Assembly: GCF_010389155.1 (NCBI RefSeq)
Contig: NC_057761.1
Location: 18,664,501 to 18,728,500, forward strand
Direction: 5' to 3'
Length of the DNA: 64,000 bases
DNA from: Erigeron canadensis
Taxonomy: Eukaryota; Streptophyta; Magnoliopsida; Asterales; Asteraceae
Of the stretch, positions 22,142 through 33,659 are shown piece after piece (position 1 is the stretch's first letter; every line of letters begins with the position of its first letter). The translations under genes and the position numbers were made by a program. The notes below the pieces were generated by a model, which was given only the letters and a program-made list of their open reading frames with translations, ran no database searches and was not told where the DNA came from.

Positions 22142-23462
22142 CCCCAGAATGACATCAGAAATTTCTAATATTATTGAAAATCCATTTGTAGATTTTATGA
22201 ATTTACACAAACCCAAAATTTTAATCACACACCCACCATTATATTAACATTGAATTTGAAAAAAAAATCAATTAAAGTAGCATATATCTATGTGGTGGAA
22301 TTGAAAAAAAAAATAAAACTGATCCATTAAAATTATTCATGTATAATCTATTCATATTTTCAACAAATTGACCTAAGATTAATTTTTTGAGTACAAACAC
22401 AAATAATAAATTAAAGTAGCTGTATAAGAAGTAAAAAGTAGATTTGATAAAAAAAAAAAAAAATGTTGTCATTTATATAATTATAAATAAGGGGTATAAT
22501 TCGAATAAAATAAAATAATACATAGACTATTTAAAATCATGAAAAGTGTAATTATTAAGTGCTAAGGTTAAATATTAGTTTTTTTATTATTATTATTTAG
22601 GCTTCCTTATCATTTTTCATGTAAAAAACTCATGTCATGTTCTCGTTAGTCTATTATGTCGTTAAAAGGAGTTATAGGGATAATGTGATGAACAAGTAAG
22701 GGCGTATTAATCTTTTGACTCGTTAGTCTATTATGTTGTTATAAAGGTGTTATAGGGATAATGTGATGAACAAGTAAGGGCATATTAATCTTTTGATTTG
22801 GTGGTTACAACCATTAAGAGTGTTTAGGTTTGGAGTTAATCATAATTTCAATTTCATTTTCACATTCTATAGCCTTTCAAATTATTCTAAATGGTTTTTT
22901 ACATGTCTTAAACAATTAATTGAGGTTGTAACTCAAGAGGGTTTTGATTGAGAATAGGTGTTGCTATTGAATATTATAATCATTGATGATATTCTCTTCT
23001 TATTGGTGATCAAATATGTCCTATTATGTACTAGTTTATTTCTGGACTCTAAACCCTGGGGTGATTATTAAGGGTTTTATCAATTTCATTTCGTTATAAG
23101 GGTTTTTGCAATTGTTGTTTTGTGTGGTGTTTTTTAGGGCCAAAAAGATGATATCAAATCATTAGTTGTGTTCCATGTTAGTTGATTTAAAGATATGAAG
23201 ATTGGCTAGGGTTGTTGGCAAAGGGTTGGGACAAATTGGTTGTGTATTGTAATCGAAATAATCCTTTTATTGTAATCTAAGGATTTGTAACTTTTGAAAA
23301 TTTTTGGAAAACTAGTGGTGTCAAGTCATCAATTGAACCTTTATTTGAGTCTTATATCATGTACACAAGTCGTTGGTGCATGCAAGTTGGGATCCTTTGA
23401 AGTTGATTTGGAGACAAAACTAATGAAACAGGTCTCCTAGGAGGTGATGCGCGTATTTTAGT
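22142..23462. other. Gene-free AT-rich stretch with a 77-bp tandem duplication
   Basis: I see no gene or conserved protein here. A 77-base unit starting CGTTAGTCTATTATG is present twice in tandem (22644-22720 and 22721-22797) with a few differences. The rest is AT-rich unique-looking sequence with short poly-A runs. Confidence 0.6.
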
Positions 23463-24223
23463 CTATGTTATTAAAACTTAATTATCGGTTATAACGGCCG
23501 GTAACCGATATTTGAGATATTGGTTATAACGGTGGTATAACGGTAATTATATAAATAATAAATTTTGTAAGTTTTTATAATTATTTAAAAAGAATGTTCA
23601 AAGTTTAATAAATGGAAATAGCCAAAACAAACCAAATCAAGATTTTAGGGGTTAAAATGGAAATTTTGTATTGAAACTTGTGAAGTTGGAAAACAGATGG
23701 ATGGCTTTTGATCGGATGTATCCTATCTCTATTTTCTATCGATGTATCCTATCTCTATCTATATAATATATAATATATTCTATATATACAATACATCTCT
23801 TCTTCTCACTTTCTTTTGATATGTATCCAGCTTACTTTCCAGACCACCATCATGTTGTCCATCTTTTTCATCATCACCACCGCAATCCTCACATTCACCA
23901 AAGCCGACAACATTACATCTATACTATCACAATTTGCAGAATACAACCACTTCAACAACTATCTCACACAAACTAAACCTGATGATGACATCAACAGCCA
24001 TGGAACCATCACTAACATCGACCATCACAATCACCAAGAAAAAAAAGAGGGAAAAGCAAAAAACCTGTAATAACACCGTTATAACCGAAATTTAAAAAGC
24101 AAAATACAGGTCAAATATCGGTAAATACCACCGATAATATCGGAACCGTTATTTTGATCGGTATTTTAGGGAAGGACCGATAACCAGTATACCACCGTTG
24201 TACCATCGTGATTAACAACATAG
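23463..24223 (+). mobile_element. hAT-like non-autonomous element carrying a host gene fragment
   Basis: Ends are inverted: CTATGTTATTAA at the left and TTAACAACATAG at the right, flanked by a perfect 8-base duplication ATTTTAGT (23455-23462 and 24224-24231). Eight-base duplications point to the hAT superfamily. The outer parts (about 160 bases left, 130 right) match a second element at 58583-58914 in opposite orientation. This copy is 761 bases against 332; the extra internal part contains a TATA-rich promoter-like stretch and the start of a fasciclin-like gene. It has no transposase and needs a helper. Confidence 0.8.
23816..24070 (+). pseudogene. Captured start of a fasciclin-like arabinogalactan protein gene
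   Basis: An 84-codon frame inside the hAT-like element. It opens with a hydrophobic signal-peptide-like segment (about residues 9-30) followed by [20 protein letters not shown] and TQTK..D.INS, the typical N-terminal start of a plant FLA fasciclin domain. Homology stops after about residue 67, and a Lys/His-rich tail leads to a stop. FLA proteins are GPI-anchored cell-wall glycoproteins of several hundred residues, so this is only the first fraction. Upstream (23755-23810) is TATA-rich sequence and a CT-rich leader, so the donor's promoter and 5' UTR may have come along. Whether it is transcribed is unknown. FLA origin is read from remembered family features, not a search. Confidence 0.65.
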
Positions 24224-24857
24224 ATTTTAGTGCATATTTTATTAAATCGTTTTGCACGTAAAAATCACCCAAGTTTTAAATTAATAAACAAGGATATACT
24301 AATAATTATATTACACACCTGGGCAGTGTACCCTGTCGCGTATAGTATAGCTAGTAGTAAGTCCAGGATCGTCTAAGGAAATTAGTTTAGTTGTTGATAA
24401 CAATATTAAATCTAGTTTAAAAAGAAAGTGTAAAATTGGGGGGTTTGTGACCGAGTTGTCACGTTGCTTAACAAACTACAAGTGATCTATTTTTGAAAGC
24501 TGTTAATTGACTGTAAAGTAAATTTTGACATAAGAGGAGCAAAAGATAAATCTTAAGGTCATTACAGCCTAAAAATAGTAACAATTATCCGATTAATAAA
24601 CTAACAAGTGAAAATGACTAACCTTAAACAATAAAAGTAACAATATGAAAACCTAACCTCCAATGGTCATAAGACTTGAACCTTCTAAATGTAAGAACTT
24701 TAAATTTGCAAATTGGAAAAGGAAGAGACTGCAATAAAATTGCTATGTAAAGTTATTTTTAGTTAAAGGTTGACTTACAAGTCAAGAACACCAAATGAGT
24801 TTGCACCAAAGGGGCTACTTCGTCTCACTCAAACTAGCTACTGCGGTAACCGGTAAC

Positions 24858-25465
24858 TAGGGTTGTCAATGGGTTGGGTCATGGGTTGGCAAGTTCGGGT
24901 TGACGGGTTAGTGGGTTGAAAAACTCTGACCCTAACCCAACCCACTAAAAATTTCAGGTCAGAAATTTCAACCCTGATCCACAACCCGTCAACCCATGAC
25001 CCAACCCATATGACTTGATAAGCAATTATATATAAATATATAACGGAATAAATCAACCAATATAAAGCTCTATTATTGATGTGTACGCTGAAAACAAAAA
25101 GTACAAAAAAACGAAATTCGATGGTATTATTAGAACTTGGCACAAAGTTAATAAACCTAGTGTCTCACCCAACATCAATTAGCATCTCACAAAATTTTTG
25201 AATCACCCTCTTATTTAGATGGGAAGTTAGGTTAGATTAAATACATAGAAAATGAGATTGCGGTGTATAGATTAGTAGATTGTGAAGTATACAATATTAT
25301 ATGTAAATCAAATATTTTTAAGATATCGGGTTGGCGGGTCGACCTGACAACCCAACAACCCACCCCAGACCCAACCCAAAAAAATTCAGGTTGGCGAGTT
25401 AGTGGGTCGAAAATCCTCAACCCTAACCTGACTTTTTTCGGGTTGGGTCGAGATTGAATGCCCTA
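24858..25465. mobile_element. hAT-type miniature element with 8-bp target duplication
   Basis: The 608-base element begins TAGGGTTGTCAATGGG and ends GATTGAATGCCCTA, imperfect inverted ends with the TAGGG tip common in hAT elements. It is flanked by a perfect duplication CCGGTAAC (24850-24857 and 25466-25473). Just inside both ends are blocks of GGGTTGG/CCAACCC repeats able to fold into hairpins. No transposase frame is present. Confidence 0.85.
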
Positions 25466-25473
25466 CCGGTAAC

Positions 25474-27867
25474 GACTCTACTTTTCAACAAAGCTAGATT
25501 AGACCTCAGTCTAACTATAATGACATTTGAACGAACTTGAACGCTACACAATTAACCCGTAAACTATACGGAAAATCATAAAAAATACTCATAAGTATTT
25601 TTCATGCGAGCATGCGAATTGTGGCTAAACTTAACGAAACTTTACACGATGGTAAATGGAATATAAGTGAACTTGTAATGACTTTTAAAACGAATTTCCA
25701 ACGTGCAGACTTTATACAAATTGCTATCGAAGTTTAACGAAAAATTTGAGAACTAGAGTTAGAAAACGAGATTCTAGTAATAAAGCAACCTTTTTAGAGA
25801 CTCCAGAACTAGTAACTTTGAATAATTTATCAAGTACAAACTTTATTTGAAAGTTTATGATCGAGAACTTAGTAGACAAATTGTAACAAAAGATTCCTAA
25901 ATGACAATGGTAATAACTAGAGCTTTTATGATCAATAGTACTCACTTAAAAACTAAATGTTACAAATTAGATATAAGTGTTTTGAGAACTGAATTGGTGC
26001 TGGTGACTTTAGAGTAATCTATGAGATCATAGCTCTCACTAGGAGGCACACCTTTGAACGTTCTTATGTGAGTGTTATTTATAGCCCATCTCTTCAACAA
26101 TTTGCAATTAATTCTCTGATATTTAGTCTAGGTCTACAGTAGTGAGCAGAAGTATACCATTCGAGCATGTGCGTTTCAAAATAGCTAATAGAGATATCCG
26201 ATTCTTCATTTCTCTCTTTTATGCATTAATGAATTTATAGTACGAGTGAGGTGCAAGAAATCTTGTCCATAACTTATCATGAGCATTTTCCAATGTTACT
26301 ATGAAACGTATGTGCTTGAGAGATTTATAATTAAATGGGGTCTAGTAATAACGTCGCTTTCATGAATTATCTTTATGCTTCAATCACCTAAATGATAATC
26401 ATGGTGGCTAATTTATCGAAAGTGATCAACGTGAAACTTGCATATTTTAATTTTCTGAATCCGTAGAAAGTGATCGTCTCGATCGAAGGCCGAATGAATA
26501 AATTATGGCCAAAATAATGCAGCAATAAGTAACTAAAATACATTAATTTACATTCAAATGGGTCATATTTGTACGTTATATCACACAAAAACGCTCAATT
26601 AAATATGTATAAATTGAGCATTATCAGAAGGCTAATATGTGCACATACTAGCCGTATGGAGTGCATATTAGTAGGTTTTAGGTTTTCTTATGTGTTTTTC
26701 ATGCATTTATGTGGCCCATAGTATTCCATGCATGTGGTACATATTTGGCCGATTTTTAGGTCAGAAGGTTCGGAAAGTGTTTTTAGGTGGCGATATATGG
26801 TGCATAACTTTATCGTCCTCATTTTAGCCTATATATTGATGTTAGGTTGCCGGGAACACATATATATCAAGCATGGTAAATTTTTATTTGTCGTCTGTGA
26901 AGCCCCTAGAACTAACATAACATACTTTTCACATACGAAAGACACAACAAAACATAAATTTAATAATTACTCCCCATTTATTGATGTTTAAACTATCTCA
27001 TACATATTTTGGATATGAAATATATGTGGTTTGTTGAATTGAGCATTGTTTATGCATGCTTACTAGTTAAGAGTTTGATTGTGATATTGTGGCTTAGTGC
27101 TATCTGTCAATGTTGTGTTAATGTTTCGGACTTGCACACATAGTACACTAACATGATTTATGTTGTCATGTCACACACACATTAAAGGCCTTAATATGAT
27201 TAAGTGAAATTTATGTGGAGAAATAAGTGAAAGACTCAAACATCAAAGTGGAAAAGAGATAAGCTTAACCTACAATAGTCTAATATGTACAATAAATAGT
27301 AAAATGACATAGTAATTTCGGGTGGTGTGGTTGACCATTTGTGTGTAACACATTACATGTGGATATGATTATGTCTATCTGTAACAACTACAACGATGGA
27401 ACACCATAAAGTTTATCCATCAATTCGGGTGTGAAGTTCTCTGTGAGATCTTATGACCGCTACATACAAAACCTTTAAAGTGGTATATAATTAACATAAC
27501 CTAAGGTGGATCAAAGTAAATTAAATATGGAACTATAAACTAAATTAAAGTGGATCATTAGCATAACCAAAACATTTTCGTGTAAAAAATTGTGTTCCGT
27601 AACAACACACGGGTACAATGCCCATTTACATCAACCCATAATCTATAGATTGGTTAATTGGTCATCACACGATCATTACGCATACACCGAGCTAGAAAGC
27701 CCGCCCAAAGGTATCATTAAAAATAAATACGGAGTATATTAATTAACATACGGATAATCATGTATGTATCTAACAACCGACTAACATGGAGATAAACAAG
27801 GTGATTTTCATCAACCAAAACTCAGCTCCTTATTGCTATCGGACTCTTCTTACTTAATTAATTTCCC
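25474..27867. other. Gene-free region upstream of YSL7, partly an old repeat
   Basis: No gene recognised. Sequence from about 23443 (TGATGCGCGTATTTTAG) and, reversed, near 26632 (TGATAATGCTCAATTTATAC) resemble each other as inverted ends of an older element of about 1.8 kb once the two hAT insertions are removed, but I could not find a clean target duplication. 26.6-27.8 kb is AT-rich with nothing recognisable apart from the YSL7 upstream region. Confidence 0.4.
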
Positions 27868-27875
27868 TATAAATA
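27868..27875 (+). promoter_or_regulatory. TATA box of the YSL7-like gene
   Basis: TATAAATA lies 54-61 bases upstream of the ATG at 27929, which predicts a 5' leader of roughly 25-30 bases. It is the only strong TATA close to the start. Confidence 0.5.
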
Positions 27876-27928
27876 TATCCAATCAAATAGGTAATTCGTA
27901 ATTACTAGCTTTGCGTACGTAAATAATC

Positions 27929-27997
27929 ATGAAAGAAGAAGAAGAAGAAGAAAATAAGCAGCCAATAACAAACGATATAAACAATGATAATGTCGAC

Positions 27998-28077
<80 letters not shown>

Positions 28078-31000
28078 ATCATCTAACGAAGAAGCAGCAG
28101 CAATGGAAAAAGCTTTTTCAAACGAGCAAGTTCCAAACTGGAGAGATCAAATAACGTGTCGAGCAATCGTTACGAGTTTAATACTTTCCGTTGTTTTCAA
28201 CTTCATAGTTTGCAAACTCAACCTCACCACAGGCATTATCCCTTCACTTAATGTTGCTGCCGGTTTGCTTGGTTTCGCCATGTTAAAATTATATACCGCG
28301 GTTCTTGATAAATTCGGTCTTTTGAAGCAACCCTTTACTCGTCAAGAGAATACTGTTATCCAAACTTGTGTCGTCGCTTCTTCTGGAATCGCGTTTAGCA
28401 GTATGTTCACGTACTTTTTTTCTTTCTCCTTTTAATTAGGGCTTATATATAGGTACTATTTAAAATAAAACAATAGGTTTTTATTCATTCAAAATCATTG
28501 TGCATCATAAAAACTTATATATATATATTATGTATAAGTTTTCATGATTTTTGCATGCATGGCTTTTCAATTACTCGTAATATATTGAGATGGCGAACTT
28601 AAAAGGTACAATTAAGTAGCCTTATATAAGGAATGTATGTACCTACTTGTTTAAAAATAGGTGGCACGGCAAGTTATTTATTAGGAATGAGTAAAGATGT
28701 TGCGGCTCAACTCGAGACTGGAAACGACCCGAATAATGTGAAGAAGCTGGCTCCAGGATGGATGATTGGATATCTCTTTGCTGTGAGCTTTGTTGGTCTC
28801 TTCTCAATTGTGCCCCTTAAAAGGGTAAGTATGAATCAATATTCTGAAACTTAAAATCGTTACGTTAGAATAATTATATTAATTACCAGCTTCTTTTTTT
28901 CGGTTTATTTTAGCTTTTTATATTTGAAAAATGTAAGTTGATTGCTTTTGTATATATTTCCATCAGGTGATGATCTTGAAGTCAAAGCTCACTTATCCAA
29001 GTGGAACCGCAACTGCATACCTTATAAACAGCTTCCATACTCCCAAGGGAGCCAAGTTAGCAAAGTAAGTAATCATAATCTATTGTAGTTTATGGAGATA
29101 GTAATTTTGAGCAGTTTATTTACCAAGGGATGTTTTTATCCGTACAAGGTGAAATGTGTACAGGGTAAAAGTTAACAAGGATGTCAAATGGGCCTGTTAT
29201 ATTGAACTTACTAATAAGATTGATACCCATTGTTTGTATCATAATTATGTTTTGGGCAAAAAGTCTCTTTGAATCGCCAATTGGACTCGTATAAGAGTTA
29301 CCCACTTTGACTCATACCCAACCCATTCAACCCACCCATTCTGTCACCTCTACTTTTATGTAAACTGTTCCCATTCATTTGGTATAACTTCATGGACTTT
29401 CATTTCTTGTAATAATCTTTAATGGCATAATGTTTACTAATAATACTATAGCATATAAACTCATGATAACTTGCTACGATAATACAAGCTTTAGTCAAAA
29501 TTCAAGATGCGCCTCTGAATACTTTAACCTTTGTAATACAGGAAGCAAGTCTCAGTTCTATTCAAGTCCTTCTCGTTTAGCTTCGTGTGGGCTTTTTTTC
29601 AGTGGTTTTCCGCTGCTGGTGATGGCTGTGGGTTCGCTAGTTTTCCTACCTTTGGTCTTAAAGCTTTTGCACAAAGGTTAGACTTTTGTTTCATCACCAA
29701 ATTTCTGTTTTTATTCTAATACAGGGCCTGGAAGTTTTTCACTATAAATTTCAAACCATGGTTGGAAACCAAGGATAGTGTAATTTATTGATTTGAAACG
29801 TGTATGCCTTGTAGGTTCTATTTTGACTTCTCAGCAACTTATGTTGGTGTTGGGTTGATTTGCCCTTATATGGTTAACATTTCATTACTTATCGGGGCAA
29901 TTATGTCTTGGGGAATAATGTGGCCACTCATTGAAGCCAAGAAAGGAAAATGGTACTCAGCTGATTTATCCGCAAGCAGTCTTCATGGCATTCAAGGATA
30001 TAGGGTATGTACTTTTAAACACAAACTAGTCATAGATATTAGGCGGGTCGGACAAGCTGGGTAATTGTTCAAAAGGGTTTGGGGTCCAACGGGTAAGTTT
30101 AAGTAATTAGGGTGTGAAATACACTTACATACTTTGTTAGTTTAACAGTAGTCTTCCTTTTATGTACTAATTTGTACTAATTTGTCATAGCACATATTAA
30201 CGGGTTATAAGCTGAAAGTAACACGAGCCAATGTATCTATATGTTCTTCTCAAATTTCTTCCTCAGGTATTTATTGCTGTTGCAACCATGCTTGGAGACG
30301 GATTGTTTCAAGTTTTATACATGGCGATCGTGATGTCGATTAGCTTTTATAAAAAGAGGTCAAAGAAGTCCGGGTCTTCATCTCTTGAAAAAGATGAGCC
30401 AGTTAGTTTTGATGAACAAAAACGGAACGAGTATTTCAATAAAGATCAAATCCCAAAGTTAGCAGCCGTTGTAGGGTACCTGGTCTTGGCAGCAATATCA
30501 ACAATAGTAGTTCCTCTTTTCATTTTCCCACAATTAAAATGGTACCATATGATAGTCGCCTACATCATTGCCCCTATCCTTGCATTTTGCAACGCGTATG
30601 GTTGTGGTCTAACCGACTGGTCACTAGCTTCCAACTATGGAAAGTTAGCCATCTTGATATTCAGCGCATGGGCTGGGACACAAAATGGCGGAATCGTTGC
30701 AGGTCTTGCAGCATGTGGTGTGATGATGAATATTGTTTCTACAGCTTCTGACTTAATGCAAGATTTCAAAACCGGCTACCTTACACTCTCATCTCCTCGT
30801 TCCATGTTCCTTAGCCAAGTTATTGGAACGGCAATTGGATGCATTATGTCACCTTTAGTATTTTGGGTCTTTTACCGTGCATATTCAGTAGGTGATCCAC
30901 ATGGATCTTACCCAGCCCCGTATGGTGCTCTTTATCGTGGAATAGCAGTTCTTGGATCTGAAGGACTCGGTTCCCTTCCACATAATTGTCTAAAACTGTC

Positions 31001-31367
31001 AATTGGATTTTTCTTTGGAGCCATTCTTTTAAATCTCTTAACTTTACTATTGAAGCTGTATGAAACCAAGTACAGATTATACAGGTTTGTTCCCAGTCCA
31101 ATGTGTATGGCTATCCCATTCTACCTTGGTGCTTATTTTGCAATCGATATGTGTATCGGGAGTTTGATTCTATTCATATGGGAGAAGAAGAACAAGAAGG
31201 CAGCAAAGGAACTAGCACCAGCTGTGGCATCAGGTATGATTTGTGGTGACTCGCTGTGGGGAGTGCCAGCAGCTATTTTGTCCATGGTTGGTGTGAAGGC
31301 TCCAATGTGCATGAAGTTTCTTTCTGCTTCAGTTAACAAAAAAGTAGATGGCTTCTTGGGTAATTGA
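27929..31367 (+). CDS. YSL7: YSL7/YSL8-type transporter (OPT family)
   Basis: Six exons joined by GT..AG introns keep one frame: 27929-28400, 28661-28824, 28967-29064, 29542-29676, 29815-30004, 30267-31367; 719 aa. YSL proteins are proton-coupled membrane carriers of metal-nicotianamine or peptide-like substrates with about 14 membrane spans. Diagnostic stretches: [111 protein letters not shown] and the end [22 protein letters not shown] at the first junction and the C-terminus place it with the YSL5-8 clade, closest to YSL7/8 by memory. That clade is little studied; Arabidopsis YSL7/8 are reported to import a peptide-derived compound. The acidic N-terminus has 26 consecutive Asn, which is unusual. 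Convergent with FANCM. Confidence 0.92.
27998..28075 (+). repeat. Coding (AAT)26 microsatellite in YSL7
   Basis: Twenty-six uninterrupted AAT codons encode poly-asparagine between the acidic N-terminus and the first membrane span. The tract starts right after a GAC and ends before GAATCATC. Such pure trinucleotide runs change length readily and are likely polymorphic; any length change in whole units keeps the frame. Confidence 0.95.
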
Positions 31368-31796
31368 TTAATAGGAAGTTTTAACACTTGATCATATATA
31401 TTCATATTCAAAGAATCTCGATCATTTCTTTTGTCTTCGTTTGGTGATATTTATTATTAACATTTTTATTATACATTTAGATTATGTTTTATCTCGAATG
31501 GGTGAAATGAACAGTAAACCAATTGATGGTTAGATATATATTTGGTTATTACCTCCAGCTGATGGTTAGAGATTTTGGTCTATTCCCTTCCCTTCAAATG
31601 GGTCAAACAGGCTGTAAACACATTTTTAAGTAGTTTTTTCTGCTGGTGAAGTTTTACATCTGATTTTTCGATTGGTTAAAACAAATACCAAAATCAAGTT
31701 GTTAACTTACAATTACATCATCTTAACTATTCGTGTTCATATGTTCTGTAGTTCAAAAACTGCAAACATAATACATCATTATGTTTTTATTATATA

Positions 31797-32256
31797 CAAG
31801 AACGGTACCCGCGCGTTGCGGCGGTGATAGAGGGGTAGTGATGTAATGGCGGCGTCGGTGGCAGTGATAGGTGATCTACATGACGGGTTCCGTCCTTAGC
31901 CGTACTGGCTCTGTCCTCGGATTTAAAAATTCGTTGAAAGTATATATCGAATGACTACTTTAATGAAACAGTATGAAATTTTAAAAACACCCATATAACA
32001 TTTATAATTTATCGATGTATGGTTTTTGAGATAAAAGATTTTGAATGAATTAGAAAAATAAAAATATTTAGGGAGTAGAGAAAAAAATAATTGGTTGACA
32101 TTTGAGAACAGATAAAGGGTATTATAGTTATTTTAGGTAAATATATAATAGATAGGAACGACATTTTAGGGAAGTACTTAAAATCAATATTGAAAATTTA
32201 AGTTCATTGTTGAATTTTTAGAGAAAATTTGCTTTATAATATAGTATAAATATAGA
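31797..32256 (-). mobile_element. Helitron-like non-autonomous piece
   Basis: On the minus strand the segment begins TCTATATTTATACTATATTA, the AT-rich TC start common in plant Helitrons, and ends with a GC-rich stretch CGCAACGCGCGGGTACC shortly before CTTG. Plant Helitrons usually end in a short GC hairpin and CTRR; the last bases CTTG deviate. No Rep/helicase frame is present. Between the YSL7 stop at 31367 and this element lies about 430 bases of AT-rich 3' flank. Confidence 0.45.
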
Positions 32257-32727
32257 TAAACACTTAATAGACAACAAACATAGTTACAAGCATATAAACT
32301 ACATAGAATCATCCGAAAACTATGAAGAGGTTTACTTTTTGCAAATTATAGTAAGTTTTATATGAAAGAGGTCTAAGGTCATCTCCAATGATTAATGGTA
32401 TACTCACTTGCTTGAGCACACCAGTCACTTCAGTAAACTGTTCTAGCGCACTGAAAGAACAAATTAAACTCATTTTGACTCTAACCCAGTACATTGAAAC
32501 TCATTTTAATGCATAACGTTCATAAATTCAGCAATATGAGAAGTGCTATATGCCGCATCATACATTTGATATTCGTCACTGAAACTTTCATCGGAAGACA
32601 TGGTGTAAGGATGAACGAAATTTTGTATTGTTGAATGGATTTGTGAAATGGATGTATAAATATGAAGTTTAAAGTTTGTTGTAGTTAAAATTGTTGAAAT
32701 GATAGTGTATGTATAAAGTTTTGATTT

Positions 32728-32902
32728 TTGTTTGAACAACATTCTATTCTACTTCGACTCCTAAATTACATTTATGCGTGGAAACCATAACTCTTGAAAA
32801 ACCCTATTAATCCACCCTCACAAATGTGAGAAGTGAGACTCGAACCCAGGTGGATCCTCCCAAAGTCAAAAACCTTACCAATGGGCCACCAACCTCATTG
32901 GC
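32728..32902 (-). mobile_element. tRNA-derived SINE with 14-bp target duplication
   Basis: On the minus strand there is a box A-like TGGCCCATTGGTAAGG and a box B GGGTTCGAGTCTC about 40 bases later, the RNA polymerase III promoter of tRNA-derived SINEs. The flanks repeat TAAAGTTTTGATTT (32714-32727 and 32903-32916). The matching position of the other Harbinger arm lacks the insert, giving an empty site. Confidence 0.8.
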
Positions 32903-33372
32903 TAAAGTTTTGATTTGAATAAGGCAAAAAAATTGAAAAGTTGACGAAGTAAGAGCGTATAGAATTTTTTCAAAATTTTCAAACATTTTTTAAAATTTCA
33001 AAATGTTATTCAATATTAACCAAAAAAAAAAAAACTAAAACAAATTCACATGAACAGTAACATGTTCTCGAGAAAAAGATTGTTATGACCCATTTATTTT
33101 GATTGCTTTCAAAATTTTGTTACTGTTAATGTGATTCTTTTTAGTTTTCTTTTTAAAATTTTTTTTTTTTTATTTTCAAATATTTTGGTTAATATTGAAT
33201 AACATTTTAGTATTTTGAAAAATGTTTGAAAATTTTTGAAAAATATTCTATACGCTCCCCCTCCATCAACTTTTCAAATTTTTTGTCTTCTTCAACTTAA
33301 AACTCTATAAATTCACTATCATTTCAACCATTTAACTACAACAACCTTTAAATTTTATATCTATACATCTAT

Positions 33373-33575
33373 TGATAGAATGGAGGATTTCAAGATCAGA
33401 ACAATATCATCATTTCCCAGAATAAAAAATTTCTTCTTCGGCAACAAGAAAGCATTCATTACAATTGATTTTGTTTCCTTTTATATTCCATCATACTCTT
33501 GTATAAATAGAGATAAACGATAATGTAATTGATCAATTAAGTAATACAATATCAGTTTAATTTACATTGTTGTCA
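33373..33575 (+). repeat. 5' LTR of the 5.1 kb copia element
   Basis: Begins TGATAGAATGG (the partner LTR has TGTTAG) and ends GTTGTCA before the primer site. It contains TATAAATAG at about 33511, a plausible core promoter. Confidence 0.93.
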
Positions 33576-33659
33576 TGGTATCAGAGCCAACAAATATGGC
33601 ATCATCATCTACCCAATAATTCCATCTACTGTATCACCGAAAATCAAACCCAAGCCACC

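Noticed and set aside
29430..29681. 83-codon frame across a YSL7 intron and exon
   Set aside because: Its second half overlaps exon 29542-29676 in the wrong frame; the YSL frame through that exon is clear.
30844..31411. Minus-strand frames opposite the last YSL7 exon
   Set aside because: Shadow of the membrane-protein coding strand; no independent support.
32755..32905. A tRNA gene
   Set aside because: Box A and box B are present, but no cloverleaf closes and the flanking duplication marks a SINE.
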